NCBI GenBank assembly: GCA_036873755.1
Contig: JAVTVY010033725.1
Coordinates: 1 to 64,000, forward strand
Direction of reading: 5' to 3'
DNA length: 64,000 nucleotides
From: Hanleya hanleyi
Lineage: Eukaryota > Mollusca > Polyplacophora > Lepidopleurida > Hanleyidae
A program made the position numbers and the translations under genes. The notes beneath the pieces are model-generated. The model was not told the origin of the DNA, searched no databases, and worked only from the letters and a program-made list of their open reading frames with translations. This document shows positions 10,399 through 25,300 of the stretch, piece after piece. The first letter of the stretch is position 1. Every line of letters starts with the position of its first letter.

Positions 10399-13300
10399 GT
10401 AGATTTATTAATTGGCTGGTACCGAGACCTATCACAGTGTATATCTCCATGTGAAGTTTGAAGGGGGTGATGTAATGTATAAACAAACCTATCGATGTTG
10501 CTGTCATCAGTTTACCATGTTCAAAGTTGTGTTCCTCTGTGCATTTTGCCTTGAGTATTATCAATAAAGGGCAATGTGTGATCATATGGCCTGTAATAGT
10601 CGGCTCATAGATGTACATGTATATCCATGTGTCTGTTGACCAGATTTGATCTATGTTTTCAGGGCCGTAGCCAGGATTTACTGAGGGGGGGTTCGCCACC
10701 ACTCCAAAAGGGCACATCAGGAGGTTCGCTGTATGGGAAAAGGGGCAAATAGGGGGTTCGCTTCAGTTTGAAAGAGCATTTATATGAGAAAAATATGTAA
10801 TATTTCCAAAAGGGGGGTTTTCCCAAATTCCAAAAAAAAAACCTGGCTACGGGCTTGGTTTTTGCAATGTTATCAGCCTGCTGTTCGCCCCCATGAGAGT
10901 GAGTTGATTTCCTTCTTCTTGTAGACATTATCAGCTTTGGTGAAGAAGCTGTGTCAGTTGAGTCCACATAAAGATACACCAGCAGCTGCCATGGAGATGA
11001 AAGACCCATCATTAGTCACCATAGAGATGAGCGACCCTCCATCAGTTGCCATGGATATGACTGATCCTTCATTTGTCACCATGGAGACAAGTGAACACAT
11101 GGACAGTAGTGTGTCTATCTCACCATGTGTCATCTGTTTGGGGATTCTACAACAGTTCTGTACTGAGAAGTTTGTTGACAAAGTGAGCCCCCCCCCCCCC
11201 CCCCCACCCTTCCTGAGCAGAAAGATATTGTTCTCTACCAAAGGCTGACTACCTGAATTTTATATGTACTGGTACCTTGACTGAAAAATTAACTGGAAGC
11301 CTATGTTATTTTGACTGAAATATTTGGCTGAAATTCATCAAAAACTTTTTGAGAGCTTTGAGGAGGCCAACATAAGGGAGGTCCCCAGATTTATTCTACA
11401 TTTATGCAGAAGTTCCCATTTTCAAGAAGATTTTTCAACTTATTGTTTGGTTGTCTTTCTATATTTTGAGTTCATCACTGAATTTTGTAGTGCTATCTTC
11501 ACATACCTCAACTTAGAAATAGAATTCCCTCTACATTAATCTATGAATATCTTTAATTATTAATTTTGATCCTGTTTAACAGTGATTGTCTTAACATTCC
11601 AGATAAACACAGAAGTAAAGAAGGCAGGTTTCCAGTTTACTCAGCATTTCTGTTCTCTGATGTTACCTCCATGTATCATTATTCGTGAGGTATGTTCGTC
11701 TATCTGCTCTTCCTGATTCTTCCCAAATTCTCCAGGTCTATATTCCGGACAAGAAATGTTGCTGTATCTGACTGATTGGGCCAAAATTAAAAAAGAGTTT
11801 GTTTGTGGCAACCCTGCCTACCTATTCATCAAAAAAAGCCCCTACCCTACACTTTTTATTGGCATTTCAAGAAAAAGCTTCTTTTATTGGTAGTTTTACA
11901 CAAAATTAACTTTGTTTCTTTTCATTTACTTCCCTTGAATTAGTAAAAGAAAAGTACTTCTCTACCTACCGACCCAAGTTCTAGCAGAACATCTTATCAC
12001 AAACAAATATTTTTTATATGCCTTTCATAAGATGAGGGGCTTATGGTGTGATAGCGATTTGCATCCATTTGTCGGTCTGTCTGTCTGTCTGTCTGTTAAC
12101 CTTCGTTTGACCATGTGATATCTCTAGTTCCAGGTCATGGATTGGTAACTTTGTTGTAAGGGCTGTTCCAGATAAACATATGTACCCCCCGGACGGCAAA
12201 GAAAAAAAAAATATGTGGGTTTGTGTCATCGTAAAAATATTGCTGGTCTAGGTGGGTGTATCTTGAAATAAACCACTTCTCTGGGTGGTTGGATTCATTA
12301 CTTGTAAAATGCTTCTGTGTGTGGGCCCTCAAATCCTTTTGAGGCATATAGTATTCATTATTTATGTATCTAGATAAACTAATTTTAATCCTCGAATCTT
12401 GTCCCGAGTTCGCGACCAACGTCTGTTGTCGTTGTTGTTGTTAACTGGCGCACTGCGACTCCACACAAAGGTGATTTGAATACCGTGTTTTTTCATTGGA
12501 CAGGCGTCCATGTCAAAGATATTTCATCCAATGAAATACCACGTTACGAAGATCTTTGTCAAGTCGCAGTGAATTCTCTACGAATGGAGATTTTTCGGCA
12601 ATCTCTGTCCACTGAAAGCAGGTAACGATAAGTCCCCGTCTCACCGGAGAAAACGAAACTAACGAGAGTGGCGACACAACCACCTCGCTGGGGGTCTAAT
12701 AACACCCCAGCCTTCAAGTCTGCATAATACCTCTGTTGACCTAGCGGTAAAAAGAATTATCTGGAGATAATTTTCCCTGTTTAACTGGACAGAACATGTG
12801 AAAAGTAGTTCGCTCATGTGCAATGCTAAGGGAGTTGTTCGGCCGGATTCAAACTGAACCGTGCGTTGGTTGGTTTCCCCTGTACGTCACAGCAACGTAG
12901 TAAAGGTCAACTTCCGCTATTGGTGGCAGGGATGGTAATGGAGCCTGCGAAATGGAGCATGCGCTGTGGGGAGGTTGGTGGCGACACTGTCATCACGAGT
13001 TATCTCCCTTCGTCGACGACCGAAGGTCGGGATTCCTCAGAAGCTTACTTATGCAAGCTACTGTGGTACCGATGACAGGTTTCTGAACGGTTGGGCCCCC
13101 CAAGTCATCAATTAGATTTTCTCGCATGTAGATGACGAACATGATCGCAAAGTTTGGTGAATGTTCACTGAAACTATAATTTATGAAACCAATAATTGAT
13201 GATAGTTATAATATTTAACTACTGAATGACTTAAAATAAATACTTTAATGGACAGTTTTATTGAAATTAATTGGTTGTTTTCTCAACTTTTTTTTTAAAC

Positions 13301-16300
13301 TAGACCCAGTTAAACCAATGTTTTTTTATTAATCAATGATTCAAAATAGACAACTTTTGTACATTTCATGTACACAGATCATAATCAAATATTTAAAATA
13401 AAACATCATTAGTAGTAATAATTCGAGGTGAACACTGGCTGTGAACTGTTACAGAAACAGATGTATCCCTTTGATAGTTGGAAACAATAATATTTTTATG
13501 TAGTTTGCATCTGTTCATCCAGTCTGAACTACAATGTAGTGCAAATTTCGAAATATGCTTATATGTGTGTGTTTTGAATGAAAACTTGACATGCATAATT
13601 TTTTTTCTCCAACCTTAATCTTGCAAACTGGCCCAGGGGAAACATTTTTGCCAGGCCCATCCTGGAAAAATTCTGCAGTACCTTCGATAATCCAGAAATA
13701 AAAAAATGCCTGGTCTTCATGTTAAATTAATATGATATCTGCTTTCACCATGATTAAACTTACTATCAGTGGCCAGGGCAATCCCATCATTTAGCTGTTG
13801 GTGTGCTCTTGCTTCTATTGGTGGGTACCTTGGGGATTTTCATTTTAAAAAAATGTGGGTGGGTTGTCTCAGGTTTTAACTTTTCATAAAAAAAATGTGG
13901 GTGGGTGGCCTCAGGGTTTCTCATAAAAAAAAAGTGGGTGGGTGGTCTCCAGCTTCGAGAAAAATTATAGGTTATTGGTGGGTCTATGAATCCTTTTTCT
14001 GCTGTTGTGGGTGGTTACAAAAACTGAAAAATCAAATATGATGGTGGGTGGGTGCTAACAGAAGTGCCTTCCTTGGGGGGGTACATATGTTTATCTGGAA
14101 CAGCCCTAACTTATCCATGGGTCAAAGAGGAATGCTATTCATTTTAAGTTTCAAGCATCAAGTTCACTGTGATTGAAAAGTCAGTAATTTTTTTTAAACT
14201 TGTTATGTTTATGGTACAAGTACAGTTCAGATATTTGGATTGTGATTTGCAAAGAAGAAACCTATTGATTTTTACCCCTCGGTCAATTTTGGATGAAGGG
14301 TATTGTCTGCTTAGCCCATCCGTCTGTCTGCTCATATTGCTCGTAAACACAATATCTCTTGAAGGATTGTAGCCAGGATTTATAAATTTGTGTGACATAT
14401 GCAACTCCCGATCGGAAACCTAATCAAGATGACTGACCTTGATATATTCTATCTAGGTCAAATTTGAATATTGGTGGTAAGTTTCGAAGAATTAAATCTA
14501 GGCTCTCCAAATTCACAGCACATTATATAATTGGTGACTAGAAGCCTTTATAATTTGACTGACTTGCTTTATCAAGGTCAAATTCTAGTTAATTCAGTAT
14601 CTCGAGGGATCATGGCTCAGCTGTTCATATTTACACTGCTGTACATATACAGTTGATGATTAATTAGACTCCTATTCAAGTTGATCAACCTTGACCTATT
14701 CCATCAAGGTCAAATTATACTTAATACAACATCATGTTTTAAAGGGTTATAATTAGGCATGCACATCCATATGTTGATGCTGAGTTTCAAGCATTCAAGT
14801 TCCTTGGCTTGTAATCAGTTAGATTGACCGGTACAAGTACAGTTCAGATATTTGGATTGTGATTTGCAAAGAAGAAACCTATTGATTTTTACCCCTCGGT
14901 CAATTTTGGATGAAGGGTATTGTCTGCTTAGCCCATCCGTCTGTCTGCTCATATTGCTCGTAAACACAATATCTCTTGAAGGATTGTAGCCAGGATTTAT
15001 AAATTTGTGTGACATATGCAACTCCCGATCGGAAACCTAATCAAGATGACTGACCTTGATATATTCTATCTAGGTCAAATTTGAATATTGGTGGTAAGTT
15101 TCGAAGAATTAAATCTAGGCTCTCCAAATTCACAGCACATTATATAATTGGTGACTAGAAGCCTTTATAATTTGACTGACTTGCTTTATCAAGGTCAAAT
15201 TCTAGTTAATTCAGTATCTCGAGGGATCATGGCTCAGCTGTTCATATTTACACTGCTGTACATATACAGTTGATGATTAATTAGACTCCTATTCAAGTTG
15301 ATCAACCTTGACCTATTCCATCAAGGTCAAATTATACTTAATACAACATCATGTTTTAAAGGGTTATAATTAGGCATGCACATCCATATGTTGAAGCTGA
15401 TAAGCCTCTTGTTTAATTATGGCCTTGGCTGTAATGTGATAGATGAACCGATAAACCTTATATCCCTAAATTATACATTTAATATCAAATTTACACTGTG
15501 CTCATTTAAAGGGAACGTAAACTCTGCGGTAAAAATGAATGAGACAGACGCAAATATAGAAAATACCGTGATTTGGAATTTCTTGGGGGCGCCGCCATGT
15601 TTATTTCGGGCAGGATTTTTATCCAATGGGAAAGCATGAAATTCTGTTGTGCCGATAATCTCCTACGTCATCGGACATTCTCTGCGTCGAGATAACATGG
15701 CCGCATATGGTCGTTTTCATGCACTCCTCCGTTCCCCGACTAACAGAAGCAATGTTATAGATTAGCTTTGATGTAGAATACGGCCTGATTCTAGCAGATA
15801 TTCTACGATGCCGGACTGCTCTGTATTTGGCTGTCACAATGTACCAGGTAATCCCGACACGTCGCACTATCATTCTCGTTCATGTTTGTAAGCTACGGTC
15901 TCAAATACTGCACCTCTGCCAATTGACGCGTTTTTACCTCCAGAGGCAGAAGAACTAGTGTCCGCTGACGTCCCGATTCTTCAAACATGGAGGCCTCTAT
16001 GTTGTTCCAGTGTAATGAAGTTAAAACGTTTAGTACTGCTTTGAAAAAATTGTAAAAAAATATCTGATACACGATTTGGATTCTATGAGGAAAAAGCTTT
16101 AATTGGCCATGCACGGTTCACCAGAGTTTATGTTCCCTTTAATGGTGTCCATATCCCTACGATTCACAAAACCGACCAAACATCTACATCACTGAAGCAG
16201 GTGTCTATAACAAGGGAAATAATCAGTGTGACAGGGGAGATAATCAAGGACCAGTGTAGGTGGGAACAGCTGGTCACCATTGTAATCCATTTTACCATCT

Positions 16301-19300
16301 ACATTTCAGCATTCCCTATGGTTGTACCTGGAAGAGAAATTTCCGTATGTATAATTGATCACTTTTCTGGTGTTAGAATTTAAACTACAACAGTTAATGT
16401 CTGTATCCAGTATCTGGGTGAAGTCTTTTCAGTGGTACATGAATGCTGCTCAGACTTCTATCACTTTGATACAATTAGAAGTATGTCAATTTCAAAAGTT
16501 ACCTAACAGCTACATTTGTATCAGTCCATTGATATATTCTTGTTTACCCTAGTTGACAAGATGCTGATACTATTGTCTGGCAGATTCTATATGCGCCACC
16601 GTATATTGTGATCATGATTTCTGTTTACTGTCTGTCTATCCATCTGTCTGTCTGTTAACTTTTCTTATCTATGTGATATCTCCACTTCCAAGTTATGGAT
16701 TGGTAACAAACTTGAGGTTTATATTGCCCTTGGGTTGGGACAAATAAGAATCCAATATTTTTTAGGTCATAATGTCAAGGTCACTTGGGCCAGAAAATGT
16801 GCTAAAAATGGAACACCTCCAGTTTCAATTTACGGATTGGAACTGAACTTGGTGGCTATGGTGAAAAATAGAACCTTGGTTGATTCTGAGGCCAAAAAGT
16901 TCAAGATCATGTTCACATAGGACATAAAACGTGCAAAAAATGGAAAATCTCCTTTTCCAAGTTATAAATTTGTCCCAAACTTACCTTGTCCAGGTCAAGA
17001 TCTTTTGGGTCAGAAAACCTGCATAAAAATGGAAAATTTCTAAGTTCATGTTATGAAGTAGTACTGAACTTTGGTCATACCTTGCCCATGAAGCAATGAT
17101 GAAGTCTATTTTGTTTAGCTGATACATGTACAGTCAAATGTCGAGACCACATCTAGGTCAGAAAATGTGGATTAGGCCCCATAAAAAAAATGCCTTGTTT
17201 CCCAGCACCGCCCGCCCCGATTTTTCCGCCCGCCCCGATTTATTTTTTATTTTTTCTCACTTGCCTTGTTGGTGTTTCTTTTGGTATGAAAATGAGGCTG
17301 AACTGACTTTGGTTTGCACCAGCGACTGTTGTGGCGCGCTACGAATGCTTGTTGTGGCAGAGGAGCTGGGGTGATGTCAAGATTTTATATGCGACAGTCT
17401 TACCTTGTGTGATTACCCGGGCCTTGCCAGCAACTTGCTGTTTCTTCTGCACGCCATTGGGTGTCATGATTATTACCCCTCAGCCCATAGGGCTGTGGGG
17501 TCTTGTCGTTGCCATGTACGTACGTCCGTCCGTCCTAGCGTCCGTCCGTCAACATGTTCTTGTCCGTCAACATGTTCTTGTCCGCTGAATATCTGCAGAT
17601 CTATGAAGTCGGGCCTGACCAAACTTTGGTGAGAGCTTCCTGAATGTTGACTGATGAAATGATTAGATTTTCAGATGGCTATTATGATTTCATGAGCCTG
17701 GTCCATTCAAGATTCAAGATTATCATTGAATGGAACCTCCCAATTCCCATATAATCTGGGAGCTTGCATGATGTTACACTTGTTCAACCTATGCACTACC
17801 CTCGGGAGGATTTCACCACACTAAATGTTAAAAGTTTCCCAGCACACCACTCACGTGAAAACGAAGTCTATTATATACGGTACAGAAATCACACAAACTG
17901 TATCCGCAGGGCTGTATCCAGGGATTTTTGCAGATTCCGATCCCAAACTCCCAGTTCCTTTTCGTAATTCATTATTGAGGGTCCAAATTTTTTCTGTGAA
18001 TTTTGGCGTAAAGAGCTTGTGATCAATCACAAAACAGAGGAAATTTTTTTTCCACAAAACATGAAATTCAATACCCAGCTATGCAATCAGATCGATATTG
18101 AGGCTCACAGAAGCTTTTTTTAAGAGTATTTCCTTCAGAAATCCTTTCAAATTGAACAACAACAGTTTTGTTTCATTTGAGTTTTGGACCCCCATACGTT
18201 TTCTGGAACTAAATTGGCTCTAGATGCAGCCCTGATCCTACTTGACAAAAAAAAAACAGGCTGAGGGGTCCACGCACCTTTTAGGTGCTTGCCTGCAATT
18301 CATGTTAGATACTGTCCTGGATCGAGACTTCTTACTCGACTGTTTTGTGTGTGGAGATACTGAAGATGTTTATCTAGTCGTCCTTTCCAAGACTGATAAT
18401 AATTCTGTTATTTTTTTATCTGTAATTGGACCTCGTTAAAGGTCTTTCAATGACAAGTATCATTGCTGTATTAGGCAACATGTCCGTGATATTGTCGCAC
18501 TGTTTGCAATTTTATGGTTGTAATCTCATTTTCGTTCTGTTTGTGTATATATTTCTAGTCTTATATAAATGTATAGTAGTAACACAGGAACACAACATCT
18601 GCAGCATTGTCACGGTATAAATGTATAGTTAATATTTATTTTCCGTTGAAGAACTTACGTTGTTCTATTCCTCAGTGATATAGTATGACTGCCCAAGGTA
18701 ATATTCATGATCATCAATTCATGATCGTCATGTTCTCCATTTCGTGAGAACAGCTCAGCTTATTGTTTCCTGCTGGAATAAAACACCCACAGTGTTTTCC
18801 TTTCAAATCAGTGATTCAGATTTTATCAATACCATCTTTCGAGTTCTGTCTATCTGCATAGGAATGGAGAGTTTGCGACTACGAAATCAGAATGAGAGGA
18901 CCTCACATATACATGTAGCAGTATGCAGGAGGCGAGAATGGAAATACAAACGCCATGGGATTTCTGCCGATTTATCCAATGTATTTATTCAATCTTTAGC
19001 AATACCGTGTACGAAATGAAACTTTAAAATGAATTGTATACCATTTTAGGACCAAATTAGACTATCACTCTCTTAATATCAGTGGATTCCTGAATGAACA
19101 GAACCATTCCTATGCCCTTCCGAAAATAAAAAATAAAAAAGGACCGCCCGTCCGACTTTTTGAAAAGTCTGATGGGAAACAAGGCATTTTTTTTATGGGG
19201 CCTTAATGGAAAATTGGGACATTATAATTATGTTTTCCATTGTTACCAAATGCACTGTCCATAATGTCTTGTGTCATTATGCCCCCCCTCTAACTAGAGG

Positions 19301-22300
19301 GGGGGCATATAGCGATCGCTTTGTCCGTCCGTCTGTCCGTCCGAATTTCTTGTCCGCGCGATATCTCGGTTAATAATTGATGGACAGGATTGAAACTTGC
19401 ATGGAATGTGGCCAGTGGCTCGTAGTTGTGCAGCGTAGAGTTTTTTCCGAGTTCCGGTATCATTTTCAAGAGTTATGGCCCTTTTTCTGAAATCTCTGTG
19501 AATGGGACTTGTCCGGGCTGGATCTTAGTTAATATTGTATGAACAAGTATGAAATTTGCATGACATGTGGTCAGTGCCCCACAGTTTTGCAGCGTAAAGT
19601 TTCTCCCCGTTCCGCCTATATTTTCAAGAGTTATGGCCCTTTGTTCCTGAAATCTCCATGAATTGGGACTTGTCCGGGCTGGATCTTGGTTAATATTGTA
19701 TGGACAATTATGAAATTTGCAGGGTATGTGGTCAGTGCCCTGTAGTTGTGCAGCGTGAAGTTTCTTCACGTTTCGCATATATTTGTCCCCCGCCGCAACG
19801 CGGCCGGGGACTTTAAAATGGTTCTTGCTTCTTTGTGTCCGTGGATGTCCATGTGTCCGTCCATGTCTGTTCGAAGCGATAACTTCCTAACGCTTTGTTG
19901 GATTCTTCCGAAATTCGGAATATGCATTCCTTGCGGCAAGACGCCAGTCCGTATTGCATTTCAGCAACATCTGCCTGAAGGTGGCGCCGCTAGTTTTTGC
20001 TTCTTTGTGTTCGTGGATGTCCGTGTGTCCGTCCATGTCTGTTCGAAGCGATAACTTCCTAACGCTTTGTTGGATTCTTCCGAAATTCGGAATATGCATT
20101 CCTTGCGGCAAGACGCCAGTCTGTATTGCATTTCAGCAACATCTGCCTGAAGGTGGCGCCACTAGTTCTTGCTTCTTTGCATCCGTGGATGTCCGTGTAC
20201 GTCCGTGCATGTCTGTTCGAAGCGATAACTTCCTAAAGTTTTGTTGGATTCTTCCAAAATAAGAATACGCATTCCTTGTGACAAGACGCCAGTCCGTATT
20301 ACATTTCAGCAACATCTGCCTGAAGGTAGCGCCACTGGTTCTTGCTTCTTTGAGTCCGTGGATGTTCGTGTACGTCCGTGCATGTCTGTTCGAAGCGATA
20401 ACTTCCTAACGCTCGGTTGGATTCTTCCGAAATTCAGCATTCGCATTCCTTGCGACAAGAGGTCAGTCCGTATTGCATTTCACCAACATCGGCCTGAAGG
20501 TGGCGCCACTGGGTCAAAATAGATTTTTTTTCCGTGTACATCTGTTCGAAGCGATAACTTCCTAATGCTGTGTTGGGTTATTCCGAAATTCGGAATACGC
20601 ATTCCTTGCAACAGGACGCCAGTCCGTATTGCATTTCAGCAACATCTGCCTGAAGGTGGCACCACTGAGTTTCTCTTCTTCTTGTCCGTTCCATTCAAAA
20701 TGGGCCTTCAATTTTGCTATATGAAATCATTCTATTCCACATCATATGATTTACCCTAAAGCTTTTACATGAACCATATTTCATTTCAGAAGTATAATGT
20801 GAAATAACTGGCGGGGAAATACTGCGGGTTCCCCGCAGTACTGAATCCCTGATTTTTGAATTTCGTGTCATCTTAAACGAAGGACAACATTTCCTTCAAT
20901 TTTGCTAACAAATAATTATATTGCACATCATAGGATTTACCCTGAAGCTTCTGCACCAATCATTTGTCTACACACGTATATTACTATATTAATTACAACT
21001 GTGTTCCTAATGTTTGGGTGCACACTGTGCATATGATCAATTTCAGGGTTAGATCTAGGGTCTCACAGCGTCCGTAAAACGGACACAGGTACAAAATCAA
21101 ATGAATTAAAAATGAATATGTTTTTGCAAAATATCAAATGATTTTTTTCAAAAATCAAATGATGATTTTTTACGATGTTTGAAAGCCGTAAACCTGGACG
21201 AGTGTGTGTCAACTCGCATTAGACAACTTATGGCAAGGGAGACAACTATGCATCTATCCGTTGATAAGCTTGGCCACTGGGGGCGCGATAGTTTTCGTTC
21301 TCCAGGCAGAGGTCTATACTATGAATGAAGTCGGAAATATGTACGTCTGCGAGTGTCTGGAGAGCGAGGCAGCGTGTGCGTTCTCGCGTTGTCCGTCATG
21401 GTGGGACAGAAAGGTCGGTCTGGGGGAAAATACGAAAGGTAGCGGACGAACAAGAGGGTGCGGTGTGTTGGCTGGACATTTGAAAAAAAAACTAAAGGAA
21501 GATGAAGGGTCTGACTGCCACAAAGTCGACGTTCTCTTTGCTCGATGCTGTGCTGCCGGTATTGAAAACACAGGTCAAGCAGATGTTGAACACGACATGG
21601 CAAATGATGCAGGCATCGAAGCTGGGACAAATTATGTTCAACCCGTTGAGGCAGTCGACGTGGGAAGAGAATCAGCTTCGAATGATATACAGCATGGTAT
21701 AAAAATACTGTACAGAGGAATCTATTCAATAGAAATTTTGAAAGCAGCAGCTGTAAATAATTTTAAAAGCAGATGATCAGATTAAACAAGAAGTAAAATG
21801 TGCATGATATGCTTGTCTGATCGACAAGACATGCATCAAGGGTCCCAGAGTTTCTCGGCGCCTAGACGGCCCCTGAGCCCTAGTCTAATCAGCAAAAAGG
21901 TTAGTTGTTATTAGTTTAGTCAAAGTTGACATCATGGTATAGTATCAATCTGACAGCACGTGGAAGTAAATGATCTGGAAATTCATGCAGCAAGTCCCTG
22001 CTCAACTTTGTCATTTTGAAACACAAGCAAGATCAGCCTGAATGTGGTGAAAATTTGGAAAAAAAGAAGTAAATTGTTCATTATCTACAGGTATCTGACA
22101 AGAGATTTAAATAGCCAGAAATGGGCTCGAATGCTCCTGAGAGCATCTAAGACCCCAAAGCTTACAGGGGCCTAGGCGGCCCCGGGACCCCGGCCTGTAA
22201 GCTACGCCTCGCTGCGCTCGGCATGATTTTTTTCAAATAAGGACACTACTTCAAATTCCTGGATATAACCCTGAATTTCCTGAATTGAACTGAATTCAAC

Positions 22301-25300
22301 CTTGCTGGTCTACAGACTGACAGATGATGGCATGCAGTTGTCAGTGCAGTTGTTCATGTACAGGGAGCTTTCTATGAATGTGTTGCAACCCCAAAAGGCT
22401 TAAAATTTATCAGGCACAGACCCATGTTTTTACCCCTCGGCCATTTTTGGCCATGGGGTATTGTCATCATCTTGTACGTCCGTCTGTCCGTACGTCCGTT
22501 CGTGAGCGAGATAGCCGGAAAACTGTTTCGCTGATGAATTCCAAATTTGGTATGCTTATTTGCCTAGTCAAGGACCAGAAGCCTATAGAATTGGGACCTG
22601 ATTGGGTGGGAACCTTAGCAGCCATCTTTAATTTCATGCAAAATGGATAATGATCCATATCTCGGAAACCATTCAACTGTTCAATACGAAATTTGATATA
22701 CATCATCGATACATCAAGCAACTTTCAACGAATTACCAAACAGGCTTTTCTGATTAGCTGGGAACCCTGGATGCCATCTTTAATTCATGCGAAATCGATA
22801 ATGATAGCATACATATCTCGGTTACCATTTAATTGTTTTATATGAAGGTAGGTATGTATCATCAATACATCCAGATACTTTGAATCGGGACCTGATTGAC
22901 TGAAAACCTTTGGTGGCCATCTTTAATTTAGGCAAAATCATTAATGATCTATCTCTGATTCCGTTGGAGTGCTCAGTGGAAAATTTGGTATACATCATTG
23001 ATGCATCAAGAGACTTTCTCTGATTGGGCGGAAATCTTGACGGCCATCTTTAATTTATTCAGAATCTTTAATGATGTTTATCTCTGATACCATTCAAATG
23101 TTCTATACGAAACTTGATTTACAGCATCGATGTATGAAGAGACTTGCATTAATGAATAACCACATTAGTTCCTCTGAGTGACGGGAAGGATGGGCAACCA
23201 TCTTTAATTTATGTAAAATCATTAATGATCTCTATCTCTGACACTGTTCAAATGCTCAATGTAAAATTTGGTATACATTATCGATGCATCATCTCGGTTA
23301 CTTCTACACGATGTGCCTAGGATACAGTACTATACACAATTTTTTGTAATTCAGCATCGCAGAAACCCACCATCGATTGCGTTTTCAATGGTAAAAGGGT
23401 TAGGAAAGAACTAAAAATATACTTCGATGCAGTGATTTTGATTGACGCCAGAAATCGCTCAGAACGCTTCTTCGGCGATCTAGACCCCAGGAGCATCTGG
23501 GGCCTGGGCGGCCCCTGGATCCTCACCTAAAGTGCAATGATAGTGGCCGTACCACTTTGAATTTGCTTCCGACGCCCCTGTATTAACAGACTGTCAACAT
23601 ACTGTTCCAGCTGTCTCCCGTTCAGTTTAAACTAATACGAGCATTTTCATTGCATCACTATTAGATAAGACCCACCCCAATCTTCATAAACAACCACGTG
23701 ACTGTCTCAGTTGACTGATGACATAGCGCGGCCTCGTTTTTGAATCTGCCGTCTAACTGGGAAAATGTTGTTGTTGCTGCATCAGCCGATCATTAGCCCC
23801 CTGTAGAAGATACTATAGGTTAATACATGTAGGCTACCATGCCATGAGATGATGCTTGGGATTGCATTTCGCTCACTTGCACCTACAGGTGGCGACAACT
23901 GGTGGCAATTTAAAATTTGGTTTCCGGGCAACAGGTTGATGCCTTCAGCTTCTCGTCAAATTTGGTTTGTAGATAATGCCTTGAGATGTCACTTGGGGAT
24001 GCTTCTCGGTGCTTCACTGCATGGAAACTATATCACAGAAGCAATCAACTTTCAGTCAATCGTTCTGAGTTGATCTTAAAACTTGGGAAGGCAGAAAGAC
24101 CCTTCCACATCCAACGCCTATGAAGCAGCAGTTGCCTCCCTCATGTATATCCCCTAAGACCAACAATGCTAAAAAATATTGCTGCCATTTCGGCGGGGGA
24201 CCTAGCATCCTCTGGCTGCTTGTTTCAAGAGTTATGGCCGTTTGTTCATCAAGTCTTTGTGAATTTGGACTTGTCCAGGCTGGATCTCGGTTAATATTGT
24301 ATGGACAAGTATGGAATTTGCAGGATATGTGGTGAGTGCCCTGTAGTTGTGCAGTGTGAAGTTTCTCCGCGTTTCGCGTATATTTCAAGAGTTATGGCCC
24401 TTTTGTTCTTGAAATCTTTGTGAATTGGGACTTGTCCGGGCTGGATCTCGGTTAATATTGTATGGACAATTATGGAATTTGCATGATATGTGGTCAGTAC
24501 CCCATAGGTGTGCAGCGTGAAGTTTCTCTGCTTTCGGTTATATTTTCAAGAGTTATGGCCTTTTGTTCATCAAACCTAAATGAATGGGATATATTTATTT
24601 GTCCAAAGCACATTCCAAAGTAGATCACATAGGTCCTGAAATATGAAATTGCCCCAAAAAGAGTGAATTGGATGCAAAATTCAAAGTTCACGATCGCTTC
24701 ATAATTTCACCACAATATACTCCCAAGGAATGTAGGTCTCATAACCAGGTCACAGTTTTGAATTTGGCGAAAGTCCCAGGTGGAATATGTACATGTATTA
24801 TGCGAGGCATGCCGAAAAAAGTGACTGAAACAGAATTTTTATAATTAGCCAAATTAGGCCTCCACAGACCAATACAAAACAGAACAATGGTGGAGCAGTG
24901 TCGGATTAAAGCGGAAGGGGGGCATACAATTGAGCAATCTCTGATTGCTTCCTTGCTGCGTTGCTTTTCCATCACATCTAGACCGCATTGTGGTGGCCTA
25001 ATGGTTAAGTACTGACCTACTAGGTGGTAGGTACTGGGTTCAATCCCCGGCCAAGTCATCCCTGAAGACTTAAAAAATGGATTTTGTTGCTTCCACGCTT
25101 ATGCTCATCATTAAGAGGATAGAACAAGGGCTGGTTCACTCGGTATCAGTATAATGTGACTGGTTGAAGTGTCCTGTCTGCCTGCAGCTTGATATTTCAG
25201 GACTGTTCCAGAAAAAAAGTGCATCGGATGGGGGGGGGGGGGAGATTTTTCAATTCTATGGTATATGCATGGTTGGTGATATACAATCATTTAACATTAG

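Larger units (their letters stand above)
17175..19202. mobile_element. PIF/Harbinger-like element, TSD TTA, with internal insertions
   Basis: The left end GGCCCCATAAAAAAAATGCC is mirrored at 19,170-19,202; TTA is at 17,172-17,174 and 19,203-19,205. Next to the left TIR is CCGCCCGCCCCGATTTTTCC and T-rich sequence; next to the right TIR is the rich-in-A counterpart with GGACCGCCCGTCC. It contains a hairpin-headed repeat start (17,473) and a probable hAT MITE (17,907-18,234). No transposase was found. Confidence 0.75.
19783..24222 (+). mobile_element. Hairpin-headed tandem-repeat element B, inserted in A
   Basis: The head TTGTCCCCCGCCGCAACGCG folds with GGCCGGGGAC. Five units of about 172 bp follow (19,825-20,670) with GCGATAACTTCCTAACGC, a GGAAATTCGG-type phrase and AACATCTGCCTGAAGGTGGC. 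GGCGGGGGACCTAGCATCC at about 24,193 mirrors the head and marks the right end. Between them are a palindrome TACTGCGGGTTCCCCGCAGTA (about 20,819-20,841; cited as its two arms TACTGCGGG/CCCGCAGTA), an ORF (21,321) and further repeats, including the 22,429 element. Right boundary within about 10 bp. Confidence 0.55.
19278..24945 (+). mobile_element. Hairpin-headed tandem-repeat element A, interrupted
   Basis: The head hairpin ATGCCCCCCCTCTAACTAGA (with its G-run partner) at 19,280 is followed by GCGATCGC, (GTCC)n and units with GATATCTCGGTTAATAATTG and GAGTTATGGCCCTTT. Two to three units run to about 19,780, where element B is inserted. Unit sequence resumes at about 24,225 (TTTCAAGAGTTATGGCC) and continues to about 24,590. 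GGAAGGGGGGCATAC (about 24,910) mirrors the head, and a small hairpin AGCAATC/GATTGCT follows at 24,930-24,946. Joining across the insertion restores the unit. Confidence 0.6.

Noticed and set aside
16201..16383. Longer PUS10 exon around 16,310
   Set aside because: The frame is open but does not match PUS10; the 35-nt microexon in another frame gives HSLWLYLEEKF and the correct phase.
19473..20522. Overlapping ORFs of about 100 codons on both strands
   Set aside because: Periodic with the 160-172 bp tandem units; no protein family.
24985..25060. tRNA gene
   Set aside because: A- and B-box-like sequences are present, but no clean acceptor stem forms and the homology continues into a SINE body.
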